64,000 bases of DNA from Isoetes taiwanensis. Taxonomy: Eukaryota > Streptophyta > Lycopodiopsida > Isoetales > Isoetaceae. Shown here in pieces: positions 1 to 11,089 of this stretch. Position 1 is the first letter of the stretch, and each line of letters starts with the position of its first letter. The translations under genes and the position numbers were made by a program. The notes beneath the pieces are model-generated. The model searched no databases and was not told the DNA's origin. It worked only from the letters and a program-made list of their open reading frames with translations. Location of the stretch: positions 7,083,424-7,147,423 of the forward strand of contig JAJEKV010000053.1 of NCBI GenBank assembly GCA_021234155.1, in the 5' to 3' direction.

Positions 1-3000
1 AAACAATTCTATGAGGCATACAACTAGCTAGAATACCACCTACAAAAACTCATAAGAAAATAAAAAGTGTCGTAACTCTGACTATACCTCAAAGGGCGGA
101 ACTACAAGCTAGACAAATATTGTGAAATTCTAAAGTTCCAAACTAAAAAACCGACAAAAGATATTGAAGGTGTACCAACATTCACATAACAAAATCGATG
201 GTATGACTCTCACAACTCTAAACTAACACAAATGATTCTGAAAAAGACTAGGGTCTTTCTAAAGACGCATTTGAAAGGCCTCATAAAAGAGAGAAGGCAT
301 ACCCATATGACCTACAAGCTAACAATTCAAGCATTGTAACAACTCGAAAGAAACAATTGACAACATAGATGCCAAGGAGCAAAGAACTCTCAAGACGTAC
401 TTATCATGAAAGCAGATAGCTTCAAGGGCCTCTTAGATACCCCCACATGCCAGAATGATTAAAACGATGAGCCAATCTGGAAATACTTGAAAATACATGT
501 TCATGGACCTCCAAGGCTTGCTAAAACAAATAACCCAGAACAGCATTGGGCCAAAAATTGTAGTAAACCAGCAAGGTAGACAAAAGATAATCTCACTAAA
601 TAGACTTAAATGGGCACAAGTTGAAGTAAACGAATAAGGTTCCACCCAATAACTAATAAGGTTCCACCAACATAACAGAAAATGAGAACTGCAGGCACAA
701 GGTGGAAATCCAAAGAAACTCAAATAGCACCTCCTCTATGCCTTAAACTCAAGCAACCAGAATCTCCTACTACTCAACGATACCACACCTTCTTCAAGCC
801 TGCACCACAAACTAAACTTACAGCACTCAAAAGTTTCCAATTATCCACTTCCAAAATGAACAGCATTATACAACAGGTTCTAGCAGGCTATATCAAGATT
901 AAAAAGAGCCAACATGTGAATGCAGCATGGGTTTGTGCCACTAGTAGTAGAAAGAGCAAGAGGGAATGACTGCAAGAATCAAAAGAAACGAACAAGAAAA
1001 TTAACAATGGCAGCCAGCTCCATTGCTATAAATACAACACCATCCGAAGGCCACCGACTACCGTTGCTCTAAGCACAGGTAAATGAGTCAAACCATCAAC
1101 TGTTAGAAACTCCTTAGTTGCGTAAACAGATGAAGTCCGAGGGCTAGACCAAAGCTACGTATAAAAAAAAACCATCTCATACGTACCAACAGACGTAGCT
1201 CTAACAGCGATCACACCGTTTTGTATGCTGCATATCCTGCCATGAAGTCTGAGGTTCAAAGAACAATTGCATTGAGCTCATGGTGCATAAGATAGCCCGA
1301 TCGGTCCAAGTTGCTGCTGCTATACAATTCAGAGAAACCGCTGCAAATGCAAATCTTATGAAAGGTAAATAGACTTATACTTTGACACATTGTGGATCAG
1401 GTATAGAGACCCAAACGTCATGTTAGCAGATCGACCAGATAAAAGGACCTCAATAGAAATTTAAACTGTAGGATCCAGCTCAGCCACAACCGCAACAGCA
1501 AAACAAAGGAGAACATATCTATGAGCTACTTACTAAAAGTAAAAGAAGCAAACATGCCTAAGTCTTGCTCCAAAGCTGACCCATAAGATAAGTGCAACTC
1601 AAGCATATGCTCACTATTCTGTAAGATCTGCAATGACCCGCATCATTGGATCACAAATATAGAACTCAAATGCTATGCAAGCTTCTGCAAGAAGTGCAGC
1701 AACCGAAGAGGCCAAAAATTAAGTACATGAGGCAACTATAACACTAGGAACTAAACCAACATAAGGTGCACAAGGCGACAGCGGTATGAGCGCCAATGGA
1801 ATCTAGAGCCTTAATCAACATCGAAAACTGAAGTTCATATAGACATGAAAGACTAGCAAGGCTATGATCAGGCACAAGAAGGGAAACCTACAAGGAGGGA
1901 ACCCTGCCAAACAACAAATGTAGCTAAGACAACTGGTCAACCAAAAGAACAAGGGCAGGCCTGAGGACTTCAAGGCAATGCAATATACAGCGCTAACATG
2001 CTTCATTCCAGCAAGGCAATTGCTAACCAATGCAACACAGTGAATTCGCCCCAGGGGAAATAACCGTTGATTGAAATTCCAAATGACTCCAGCACAACAA
2101 AACGTACCTTGCAAAGACTGGCGCACTTCTCCGCAGTGCATACAACATAGCTCTGCTGAATGAAATTTAAGCTACACCAACAGGAAAAGGCTGGAACAAT
2201 CCACAACAAGCAAGATGATCATAAACCCTGTCGAACACGACAATCCAGGAGGCTAGCCATGCACAAGGCTGCCGGGTTCAAAAAATATGGGACCGTGAAC
2301 TCCGTGCACAATCCAGGAAGTTGAAGATGCAAGCCAACATAATAGAGTTACAGGGATCGACCAGGACTCCTGTGACATGCAAAGCTGCAGTAGAACATAA
2401 CCAAATGCACAAAAACATGACCACCATCCATATCCATCTTAGTTAACCGAGAAGGTAACCAGGAAAGAATGATGAATGAACAAGACCGAGTACTGCACAG
2501 CTAGTTCGACCAGGGCAACAGAATGCAAGAGATCAAGACGCAAGATCATTTGCCCATGAAGCGACCACTACAAAGACTCAAACGCTCTCCCGATTACTAA
2601 AAAGGACTCACGATTAGAGGCAACAGGCAGAGTTAGAGAAGAAAGAGCAACTCCGAGGCACAAGACCAGGAGCACCGACTAAGAATAGGAAACAAAACGA
2701 ACAGGAAGAGGAAAATACATGCACATACTCCAGGAAAACCCTAAACCACAACGTAGCGAACAATATGAAAACATCCAGACTGACCAGCATAACCTGACCC
2801 TTGCAAGACAGCTTCATAGAGCGCCAGACTATGGCAACGACCTAAACCACGAGCAGCGACCCTACTCAAGCCAAAACATCCACATGCCAATTAGAAAACA
2901 ACTACAACGGCAACTAGACACCAACATGCCCACGACGTCGGCATAACACGAACCGCCAGAAACACTAGCGCGAGAGGCCTGGCCGCCATAAGAAAGGCAA

Positions 3001-3168
3001 AATCTTCCAACGACAAGCCGGGGCGCCCAAGAATGAAAGCAAAACTGTAACGGTAATGCTCACACGCACATGCTTCACGAACTGGAACAAATGACACCGG
3101 TGAGGCATGCGACTACAAAGGGGGAGGCTCAGAGACGGCTGATGAAGATGGGAGGAGTGCAACAAGTC
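1..3168. other. Intergenic DNA, no recognisable gene
   Basis: Reading frames in this stretch are short (under 110 codons), overlap each other on both strands and show no family motif, signal peptide or clean splice framework that I recognise. The sequence is A-rich on the plus strand and looks like old, decayed repeat or intron-like sequence. I see no LTR, terminal inverted repeat or tRNA in it. Confidence 0.5.
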
Positions 3169-3178
3169 TATAAATACT
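3169..3178 (+). promoter_or_regulatory. Candidate TATA box
   Basis: CTATAAATAC lies about 200 bp upstream of the ATG at 3381 and shortly upstream of a perfect hairpin (3214-3247). The spacing would place the hairpin in the 5' leader. The match and position are seen; promoter function is inference. Confidence 0.4.
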
Positions 3179-3213
3179 CCAAGGGGGACACCCTCAACTA
3201 GCCTCAAGAAGCG

Positions 3214-3247
3214 GATTTATCTGCTAATCTCAAAACGCAGATAAATC
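3214..3247. repeat. Perfect 11-bp stem hairpin in a 5' leader
   Basis: GATTTATCTGC at 3214-3224 is followed after a 12-nt loop by its exact reverse complement GCAGATAAATC at 3237-3247. It lies between the candidate TATA box and the unrecognised reading frame, so it could be a leader RNA hairpin. Confidence 0.5.
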
Positions 3248-3380
3248 GCACTTCATGGAATTTCGCAAAGAAGTGACATGCAGATCACAAGAACATCATT
3301 GCGGATCTCAATACACGTCAGTTGGAGGTAATAAAAAATGCTTTGCATAGGGGGGAAGCTCTAGTGGAGCAGGGCCTAGC

Positions 3381-4469
3381 ATGCCCCACTTTTCTTTGGA
3401 GAATCACATGAACACATCAATCTTTGTTGAACCCATACCCATAGAGGCCGTGGATGTGATACGCCTTATTGAAGAGAAACCAACTCAACGCACGTATCAA
3501 ATCAAGATCAACGAAACACAACACTTCCAAGATGATGAGCTATACAGTGGATGGGTTTTCAAGGGCGAAGATAGGGCCATGACATATGAGATGGCTCAAA
3601 GATACATACGCTTCAAGAGCCCGCATCCTGCTTTGGCTACATGCATTGGACTTGTGTATGAAGTTGCTAGCTCTAGTTGGGATAACATAGGGCCAATAGT
3701 GATTCTACCATTCATGAATGGAGAGACATTTGCACACTTAACCTCTCACGTTTTAGGAGATGGTCAAATGCAACTGGTAGAGTGCCAAGAAGAACTGACA
3801 AACACATAGGCGTTGAAGTTAGGGGTAAAATGAGAGTTGTATATCAGTATGTTCTTGCCCTAGCAGAAGGTGTCGTTGAGATAAAGGCCACCACTCACAC
3901 AAAGCTCAATTGCAAGAGAGTCAAATTATATTTTGATGACGAGTACCAAAATGTGTGGGTGGCCAATGGCCATTGGTGATTGGGACAATGCAATATATTT
4001 TTATGCCAAAGAGCGTCGTCCCTTGTTGAAGTGCCGGTACTTACTCTCGGATGGACAAGCAAAATATCCATGGTTAAAGGAAAGTGTATTCGAGAAATCA
4101 AAGGATGATGATCATGTATGGGGACACAAAATTCATGATGCCTATGCATTGGGATATATTTATGAGATGCTTCTTGATTTCGTTCAAGCTATGCGACGAA
4201 TGGAGTGGTTTAATAATAGCAACAATGCCCAATGGATTAATCCAACCCATAAGTACCAACGACGTATTGACAAGTTGGAGGAGCAGAAAACGAGAATGAT
4301 GTGCCCACATGAAGACGTACTCTCAAAACGGCCCAAAGCTTCTGAAGTTGTTGAAGCTTTACAAAGTGTTGGAATATCTTCCACCATGGTTGTGAGACAA
4401 AGACGACACATGACGTGCATGGATGCCTTGGAGATGTCAAAACTATTGTTGGCACAACTCAAAGAATGA
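3381..4469 (+). pseudogene. Unrecognised protein-coding region broken by two compensating frameshifts
   Basis: I do not recognise this family. The reading starts at the ATG at 3381 (MPHFSLENHMNTSIF...) and runs to about 3800, continues in a second frame from about 3790 to 3975 (GVEVRGKMRVVYQYVLALAE...), then returns to the first frame and ends at 4469 after a lysine/glutamate-rich tail (RRIDKLEEQKTRMM; DALEMSKLLLAQLKE). The combined reading would be about 360 residues, with many aromatic and charged residues and no membrane segment. No splice sites are needed, so it looks intronless. The two shifts cancel each other, which fits indels in a recently decayed gene or in the assembly better than random open frames. 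A TATA box and hairpin lie upstream. It could be a transposon-encoded or retrocopied gene. Confidence 0.5.
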
Positions 4470-4470
4470 A

Positions 4471-4832
4471 TGAAACATTGTATATCTTGCCAAGTTTAAG
4501 TATAATAATTTTTCTTAAATGTCGACCAAATATGTAAAGACACTTTTAACTAGAGAAATTCCAGTATCTTGAAACTTTTATTTTGTCATAAGTTTGTGAA
4601 ATGTGTAATGAACTTCCCATGTTGCTAACATTTCTTGCTTTTCTAATATGTCATTCATCACACTTCATCATGACATATATAAGCCAGCTTCATTTTTTGT
4701 TTGAGAAAATAAGTTTCTAATATTTCCGTCGTGAGAAGTCCTCTCCAGTTGACACGTTGGGTTTTAAGCTATTTTCTTTGTCCTACACGTGGTATCCCTG
4801 TTCTTTAAGCCGCATCCCTCTAGCTTCTGGCT
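4471..4832. other. AT-rich intergenic stretch
   Basis: Nothing recognised. It follows the stop of the broken frame and is rich in T runs, as expected of a 3' flank and a spacer. Confidence 0.5.
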
Positions 4833-4994
4833 ATGGCGGAACAGGGGCCAAATCCATACATGCCGGCCGCTCCCGGCGGTGCCTCCAGGGCCAGTTTTCC
4901 CCGGAAACCCCCTACCCTCGGAAGCTTCCCCTTCCAAAATGCCGTTTCTTTGCTGGAGCAAAGTCTAGGTACTCCAGTGGCATCTTCTGCATGA
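4833..4994 (+). CDS. Small GC-rich ORF or first coding exon, unknown
   Basis: A 53-codon frame begins MAEQGPNPYMPAAPGG and ends at a TGA. It is rich in proline, glycine, alanine and serine and is clearly GC-richer than its surroundings, as first exons of plant genes often are. A donor-like TAG|GTACTC lies inside it, so it may be spliced to the exon-like pieces at 5.38-6.0 kb. I do not recognise the protein; the alternative is a fortuitous frame in a GC-rich patch. Confidence 0.35.
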   Translation: MAEQGPNPYMPAAPGGASRASFPRKPPTLGSFPFQNAVSLLEQSLGTPVASSA

Positions 4995-5280
4995 TTTTTA
5001 CAGAATAACAGACCGATAGACTAACTTTACATCCTTTCTATTGTATATCGATCTTGAACAGAAGTAAGAAGTCCAGTACATGGGTTAAAGCTGCCTCGAG
5101 TTTGGAACTCTGGCTATGTAGATTTTAAGAAAGCAGGGCTTTTTAGACCCACTCCCAAGCACGAGCATGTCGCTGCTTCCACATGGGTAGTGTAAGATAG
5201 CAGAGATCAAGTGAGTTAGCTGAGGCCCTAAAGAAAAATAGTAGATGGAAAGTGCCAGAAGAAATTGAAGAAATAATAAG

Positions 5281-5376
5281 AGCCTTTGGCCGAATCTTAT
5301 AAGGCCTGTGCATTTGAATCAGATGTAATATAAGCCTTTGGCCGAATCTCATAAGGCCTGTGCATTTGAATGCGCA
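5281..5376. repeat. Tandem duplication, period about 52 bp
   Basis: Two copies of a unit starting AGCCTTTGGCCGAATCT begin at 5281 and 5333 and differ at few positions. This is a simple local duplication. Confidence 0.8.
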
Positions 5377-6006
5377 CAGCATGGTAGATAATCTGCAGCA
5401 AGCTCTTGCTGGATGCGCTCCACAACACAGTGAGTTATGCATTTCCTATTTTGGTCATTTAACATTCCATGCATATCCATTATTAAAGTTTATCAGTGTT
5501 TTGTGCTCTTTACCAAGTTTTTCTCTGTTTTCTCCGTCGCCTTTAACATGATCTTTCTTCTATGCCAATTCATTTTTGCACTTTCTATGAAGCAACAGGA
5601 TCTTTTCATGTGGTCGATTTTGGTTGGATCAATTAACTTGTGCTTCTGTAGGAGAACTTCTTGAGTACTTGCATAAGGGGGCTTTCGGAGAGTGTTCCTA
5701 TGTTCAAAATATCTTTTGGGATTGTTATACAGAACATAGAGTGAGTTGTTTTCATTATTTAATGTCTTCTATAAGGCTCCAGTCCAATTGCCGCCATGAT
5801 GCCATTTCAGGGTGTTCGTGGGAACAAAGTGTCAGAGTAGTTTAGTTCCTTCAGAATTTTTAATAGAAAAGGTCCAGAGGTCAGAATTAGCAATATGATG
5901 TCTTTTGTTCTTTGAAAGGTGGGCATTTGCAGAATGCTTACCCATGGTATGGTACTGAATCAGGAAAAGCAGCAGCACAATGGAATCACAGGGGACAATG
6001 AAGGCA
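5376..6006 (+). other. Three exon-like segments with splice borders, unknown gene
   Basis: Three short open segments have plausible borders. Near 5376-5436, after CACAG and before GTGAGT, one reads MVDNLQQALAGCAPQ. Near 5651-5741, after TTCTGTAG and before a GTGAG, one reads GELLEYLHKGAFGECSYVQ. Near 5921-6005, after TTGAAAG and before GCAAGTAAG, one reads GHLQNAYPWYGTESGKAA. A further acceptor-like site is at about 8038 (GRHYLDADASDNLQSGKKFG, then stop at about 8099). They may form one plus-strand gene together with the ORF at 4833, but phases do not let me prove it and I recognise no family. Confidence 0.25.
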
Positions 6007-7000
6007 AGTAAGTTTTCATTGAAAGTGTTATGTGGTGAATTTACCTACCTGGCTAGTTGGAAAATAGAAATGTGTTGCGCATAAAAGAGTTCAAACCATG
6101 GGGAATTTCTTGGAGTTGTATCTGAAGAAGTCATGACTTTATGAGAGACAATACATAATTTGCACACAAGTTTGTCTTTCCAGGCCAGACTGCATTGCCT
6201 GCATGCTCTTGCAAAAAATAGAAAGAACATGACTCTAATATCAAATCCAGTTATGCCACCAGCAATGCTTTTTAGTTCTTTAACAGCTTATTTTTGTTCT
6301 CAAAAGTATGTGAACAATTTGATTTATACCCTGCATCTTCATGGCCCTGAATTTTGGCTATGATATCCCTAGCATCATAAGTTTTTCTTAGTAAATCCTG
6401 CATTGTCTTTGACAAGATACATATATCAATCATCAATCTTGTTAATTTGGGATTTTCAGGTCTGGCTGAAAACATTTTTGGAATTTTTTTTAACTCAATT
6501 TCCTAAGATTGTAAGGGGTTTGTCTGCCGGAAAAACTTTCAGACTCTCCAAAAATCGGGAAGGAGTTTTTTTCGTATGATTTCATTGGCAAATTTTTCCC
6601 TTTGTGCATGTCCGCATGCCACGATTCTCGAAGACCTCATAACTCAGCGATGTCCGAAGACCTCATTCACTCATCCCTAAATTGGAAGATGCATAGATCT
6701 GATGATTCTGTTCGGATGCAAAAAAATGTCGGCCAGTTTTCAGTGCAGAAGGCAGAAAATGGAGGTCCAGGTTTGGAGAAAGTGAGGTGCAGATTCTTAC
6801 ACAGGTAGAAGATGGAAGGATTATTGGATTGGATGGGTCGAAGGGTATTCTGTCGTGCAACACATCGATTCTAGAATGGGAAGGAGCAAGCCGTTATCAG
6901 GTATCAACGGGCTTCATGCAAAACATGAGACTTATTTTCATTTTCTGTATTTGCTGGACATATTTTTTCTTGTGCTAACTTGACCGTCAGTGGAAACTTT

Positions 7001-7615
7001 CTAACAGCTGGTGAGAGCTTTCTTCTTTCGAACTCCTCTGGTGAAATGACTATGGTTTGAGCTATGCATATGTACTGTATCATTCAGAAGGAGTAGACAG
7101 AGTTCAGGAGTTGAACACGGAGTTTTTTTCTCTGATGGGCAGACGTCAGCACCTGAGCTAGAAACCCCATTACCATTTGCACACCTCTGATTCTGCTGCT
7201 TATGAACAGAACCCATGTCCCCAAACATAGATATGAGCTGATCATCATCTAGGCGGTCAAACTCCATGCCTTCTGCATGTTGGGACATAGCCTTGCAATT
7301 AGAACCTTGGCCTGCTGGTTCAAGAAATGCTACAGAATCACTGGCTGCACGGCGATGGTGGATGGATTTTTTTGCCGGAGTTTCGGCCATATCATGATCT
7401 AACCATGGTGCCTGCATATGAGCAAAGCTTGCTGATGTTGTACGTTGATGCTGCTGTTTGTTATATGCGCTCCCTTGTGTAGGGAAGCCTCCCCAGCTTC
7501 CGTTGTTAGTTGAATCATATGGAATAGATGTAAGAGTTGGGCTCTTAGGTGGAAGATGTGTTGAATTTGATGAATGCGACCAGTTTATAGTGTTCCCGTC
7601 GCTCTGATTCGCCAT
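7001..7615 (-). CDS. Group E bZIP transcription factor, N-terminal exon
   Basis: The frame starts at the ATG at 7615 (MANQSDGNTINWSHSS). Its middle carries two stretches that I recognise from plant group E bZIP proteins of the AtbZIP34/61 type: HHRRAASDSVAFLEPA (about residues 85-100) and FDRLDDDQLISMFGDM (about residues 120-135). In that family these precede the basic region and leucine zipper. No basic region is in this frame. The last 40 or so residues look unconstrained, so the real exon probably ends near 7150-7090 and the zipper exon lies beyond an intron at lower coordinates, or has been lost. The intact protein would be a nuclear DNA-binding factor. The family assignment rests on my memory of these motifs. 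Confidence 0.6.
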   Translation of the reverse strand: MANQSDGNTINWSHSSNSTHLPPKSPTLTSIPYDSTNNGSWGGFPTQGSAYNKQQHQRTTSASFAHMQAPWLDHDMAETPAKKSIHHRRAASDSVAFLEPAGQGSNCKAMSQHAEGMEFDRLDDDQLISMFGDMGSVHKQQNQRCANGNGVSSSGADVCPSEKKTPCSTPELCLLLLNDTVHMHSSNHSHFTRGVRKKKALTSC

Positions 7616-8647
7616 ATTTTCAAAGCTTTGCAGATCATAATACCCTCCCCTGGCTCTGCGTATTCAGTAAACAAAAGGGCAATCTTCAGAAACAAGCTTA
7701 TTGTACAGTTGGACAAGATGTTATATAGCGTTCTTTACCTCTACAGATCACAGATATGCATCTCCGGCATCCTTATCTTATCAACCCATATTTGGTATGT
7801 TGTTTGTTATGGCTTGCCTATACAATTTTTACATGTACAAGTAAGAGCATTTAGTTTGGTTTTGGAAAATGCTATCCCTGTTCATAACATGATGCTTCGT
7901 GTGCAACGTTTCTCGAGTAGGGGAGCAGGTGGCTTAGGGGTCTTCTGTTGTCCGATCCATATAACACCTAATCACAGCATGATTTTCTACTTTTGTAGTC
8001 TTTGTGAAATACTTACTTATATGCTTTCTGGATGCAGGGCGCCACTATCTTGATGCTGATGCTTCAGATAACCTTCAAAGTGGGAAGAAATTTGGATGAA
8101 TTCTTTGCCAAATTTTCTGTTTCAAGTAGATGAGATTGTCTGGACACTGCCATGATTTATCCTAGGTGAGTCTTTCTCCAGTTTCTTTGTTTTGCCTACG
8201 TTTTATAAAAATAGGTCTCTTCCGATGTTAATCAGTTTCCTCATCTTTGAACTACTTCTTGACTTTGAAAAAGCATTTTTATGAGCGGACTAACTTCCTC
8301 TCAAAACGTTTTGAGAAAATATCTGTTATGGCATATTAGATTCTTGCAAAATTGTCACGAAAATGTCGTAGCTTGCTTCAAAAGATTAATCACTCTTTTC
8401 CAACAATATTTTCCTGCTGGGAGGTCAGCAATTTGTTGCAAACTTCTATCTATTTTAATTTCCCCTGTTAGAATGGCTGTTTACTCGATTATGTACCACT
8501 TGGATGTAACCCTTTTGTGACAGCAGGGCAATATACATAATATGCCTACATGCAACCTCTGTTATTTTATATGAGGGCTGAATAGCCATCCAAATGCATA
8601 GTTTGCCTCAGCCATGGGATCACAATGGAAGGGTCTGCAACTTCTTC

Positions 8648-8872
8648 TCTATGTCTGGCGTTTCCAACCCTTTCTCATTACGTAAATACAATAATGTAGA
8701 TCCACCTTGATTGCTGATACTCAGTAAATATTGGCAAAGCATAAGTATGTGTCATCCTGGATATGAGGATGATGATGTTATTTCCTTTTCTCTACTTTTG
8801 GCTTTTCCAGCCCCTTTTTATTATGTAAATACAGTAATATAGATCCAACTTGATTGTTGATACTCAGTAATG
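8648..8872. repeat. Diverged direct duplication of about 90 bp
   Basis: The segment around 8660-8728 (CATTACGTAAATACAATAAT ... TACTCAGTAAAT) reappears at about 8800-8870 (TATTATGTAAATACAGTAAT ... TACTCAGTAATG) with scattered differences. It lies just before the retrotransposon insertion site. Confidence 0.65.
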
Positions 8873-8968
8873 GAGGATGGACAATGCCTCTTTTCCAACA
8901 GCAGTGGGCTTCATGGCAATGCGTGTGCAAGTTGTCTAAGCATTTGCAATTATGAGCATCTATTTCTA

Positions 8969-8973
8969 GCCAT
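8969..8973. repeat. 5-bp target site duplication, left copy (GCCAT)
   Basis: GCCAT directly precedes the TGTTAGTC that starts the left LTR and is repeated directly after the right LTR at 19984-19988. It marks the insertion point of the whole element. Confidence 0.9.
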
Positions 8974-9541
8974 TGTTAGTCCTGTGCCTCCTGGTACAGG
9001 ACTATTCATGCATACGACGGACCAGGTCAGGTCCAAGGATCCACAGTCAGGCACGGGTCAGTCGTCAAAGGTCCAGCAGCAGACCACGCAGTCAAAGCCT
9101 GGGTTCGCTACCAAGAGGCGGCGCTCAGACAAGTGATAGCCCGTCACCGCCAGCCGCGGTCGCGTGATTCGTGCACTTCAAGAGGCACCGCCAAGATTCC
9201 TCAAATGGGCCTCCTTCCAGGAGTCGGCACCGAGATCAGTCAGAGTGTCTATATTGGGCCAAAGGCCATTGTACTATATATATGAGTAGAGCTAGCACAT
9301 GAGTTTTTAGATGAGTTTTGAGCCTTGTCTCACTTCAGTTTCTCTCAGTTGCGAGAGCTCATGTATCATCATCATTGATATCAAGGAAGCTTATCATTGT
9401 TGTCTCATTGTTCTCTTGTTTTCTTTCCCTTTTCTTTGTTTTCTTGCAAATCCCGCGTGACATAGTCCCCGGATTCTCCTGTTAGATCCACGGGTCCTCA
9501 CAGAGGGTCGTCTTTGCGAGAGTTCGAACCCGGACCCCAAA
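8974..9541 (+). repeat. 5' LTR
   Basis: It begins TGTTAGTC and its right half is nearly identical to that of the 3' LTR. A TATA box (ACTATATATATGAG, about 9272) lies about 300 bp in, marking the U3/R boundary region. The inner end (CCCGGACCCCAAA) lacks the clean CA seen at the end of the 3' LTR, so the last bases are uncertain by 2-3 nt. The U3 part differs from the 3' LTR by many substitutions and indels. Confidence 0.9.
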
Positions 9542-9560
9542 TTGCCGCGGCTGCCGGTGC
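9542..9560 (+). promoter_or_regulatory. Probable primer binding site, tRNA-Asp type
   Basis: The bases directly after the 5' LTR, TTGCCGCGGCTGCCGG, match at 13 of 18 positions the complement of the 3' end of plant tRNA-Asp as I remember it (TGGCGCCGTTGCCGGGGA). Athila-like elements use this primer. The mismatches fit a decayed copy. Confidence 0.5.
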
Positions 9561-9686
9561 GATTCGATTTTCCTTTCTTACAGCCGCCATGTCTCGCGCT
9601 CAAACTTCACGCCCGGAAGAACTCCTTTCCCAGACGACGTCTCGCTTGGGCGCCATCATCGAAGGGAAGCTGTTCATGCGACATGT

Positions 9687-10920
9687 ATGGATACGCTTAT
9701 GACATTGAGGGAGGCCACATTCGGTCTAGGGCTCAGTCGGCGCCACCCACCCCTCGTGTCATGCCTCGTCCCAGTTCCCCGCCTCAAGCGTGCAAACATT
9801 GCTCATAGCCTCAGTCACCTCATCACTATCAGGAGCCCTATCCGGCTCAACCTTCTCAACCTTACTTTCAGACCCCCGAACATGCCTACATCCATCATTC
9901 TTCGGCCGGGGCGCCTACCGCCTTCACAACCATCATCTCCTACGGGTGGGACGGGGATATCCACAAGTCTCTTTTGCTCCTCCCCAGGAATTTCCATTCC
10001 CTACATTTCCCACCGCTCTTCCTGTTTACAACCTTACAGACCTCAAAACCAATGCTCAGGCACCTCCAGTTCCTCCACCTCAGCAACCCCTTCATCAGGG
10101 TCTTTCCGGCACTATGCCACCTCCAACTCCACCTCAATATAATCCCTATCCCGTTCTTGTCCAGCCAAGCACTTTCACCTCTACCTTTTCGGACCCTTTT
10201 GTCGACTTATACAACCTTTGGCAACACCTAAAGGCAAACCTTTAGACCAAAGTGCTCAGGCCCACATGGAAGAATTTGAGGCTCGCTGCCCTAAATGGTC
10301 ATGCACAACCTCAACTAAAATTCCATATCTTTTTCCACCACATGCGTGGTTCTCCTCACCAATGGCTTATGTCCAACAAAAGCCACTTTGAAACAAGATT
10401 GGTCAGAAATGAAAACTGCTTTTCTTTCTCACTATGGAACCACGGATGATGATCAACTTCATCTCAAGCAACTCAATGACCTTCAACAGGAGCCCACGGA
10501 GTCCGCCAGGGATTTTGCAGATCGACTTCACATCCTGCTCAGCAAACTCAAGGAGTACCCGACCCAGAGCCAGATCTTGATCTGGTTTCTCCAAGGACTT
10601 CCTCCAGCTTTCTCATGACTGAATACCTGCGCCCGAAGACTTTGGAGCAGGCTATTGACCTTGTCAATCTTTCACCAATGTTTTCTCCCGTGGCGTGGCT
10701 CTTCAGAGCTCCCTTTCATTCCACCAGTCCATGGTTCCACTGACTTTTTGTCCAACCTCAACACGCCACTTTCAAGCCGGGCGGACGGTGCCATATCTGT
10801 AAACATCAAGGCCACTTGGCAAATGAGTGCAACTCCACCAATGGCCCGCCTCATTGTAAAAGATGCAACATGTGCAATCATGCCACGGAAGAGTGCACTC
10901 GCACTCATCCTACACCGTTC
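9687..10920 (+). pseudogene. gag: gag remnant with two CCHC zinc knuckles
   Basis: Gag forms the particle and packages element RNA. Proline/glutamine-rich sequence (9687-10245) is followed by a capsid-core-like stretch in frame 2 (10346-10618; QLNDLQQEPTESARDFADRL), which ends at a TGA. After a frameshift, frame 1 carries two nucleocapsid knuckles of CX2CX4HX4C form: CHICKHQGHLANEC (about 10791-10832) and CKRCNMCNHATEEC (about 10857-10898). At least one frameshift and one stop separate the capsid part from the knuckles, so no intact gag can be made from this copy. Confidence 0.75.
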
Positions 10921-11089
10921 CGCAACAAACTGGTTTATCAAGTGCAAACAACACCTCAGCAACACTCGCAATATCAGCCGCAACCCCTGCACGCTCAACC
11001 CAATCAACTCTATCAGCAACAGGAGCAACAACGGGGACCCAACACACGCCCCCTTTTGATCCTTCTAAAGCGATGTTATCACATCACGA

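Noticed and set aside
7574-8053. 159-codon plus-strand ORF
   Set aside because: It overlaps the bZIP exon in antisense, is hydrophobic low-information sequence and has no family match.
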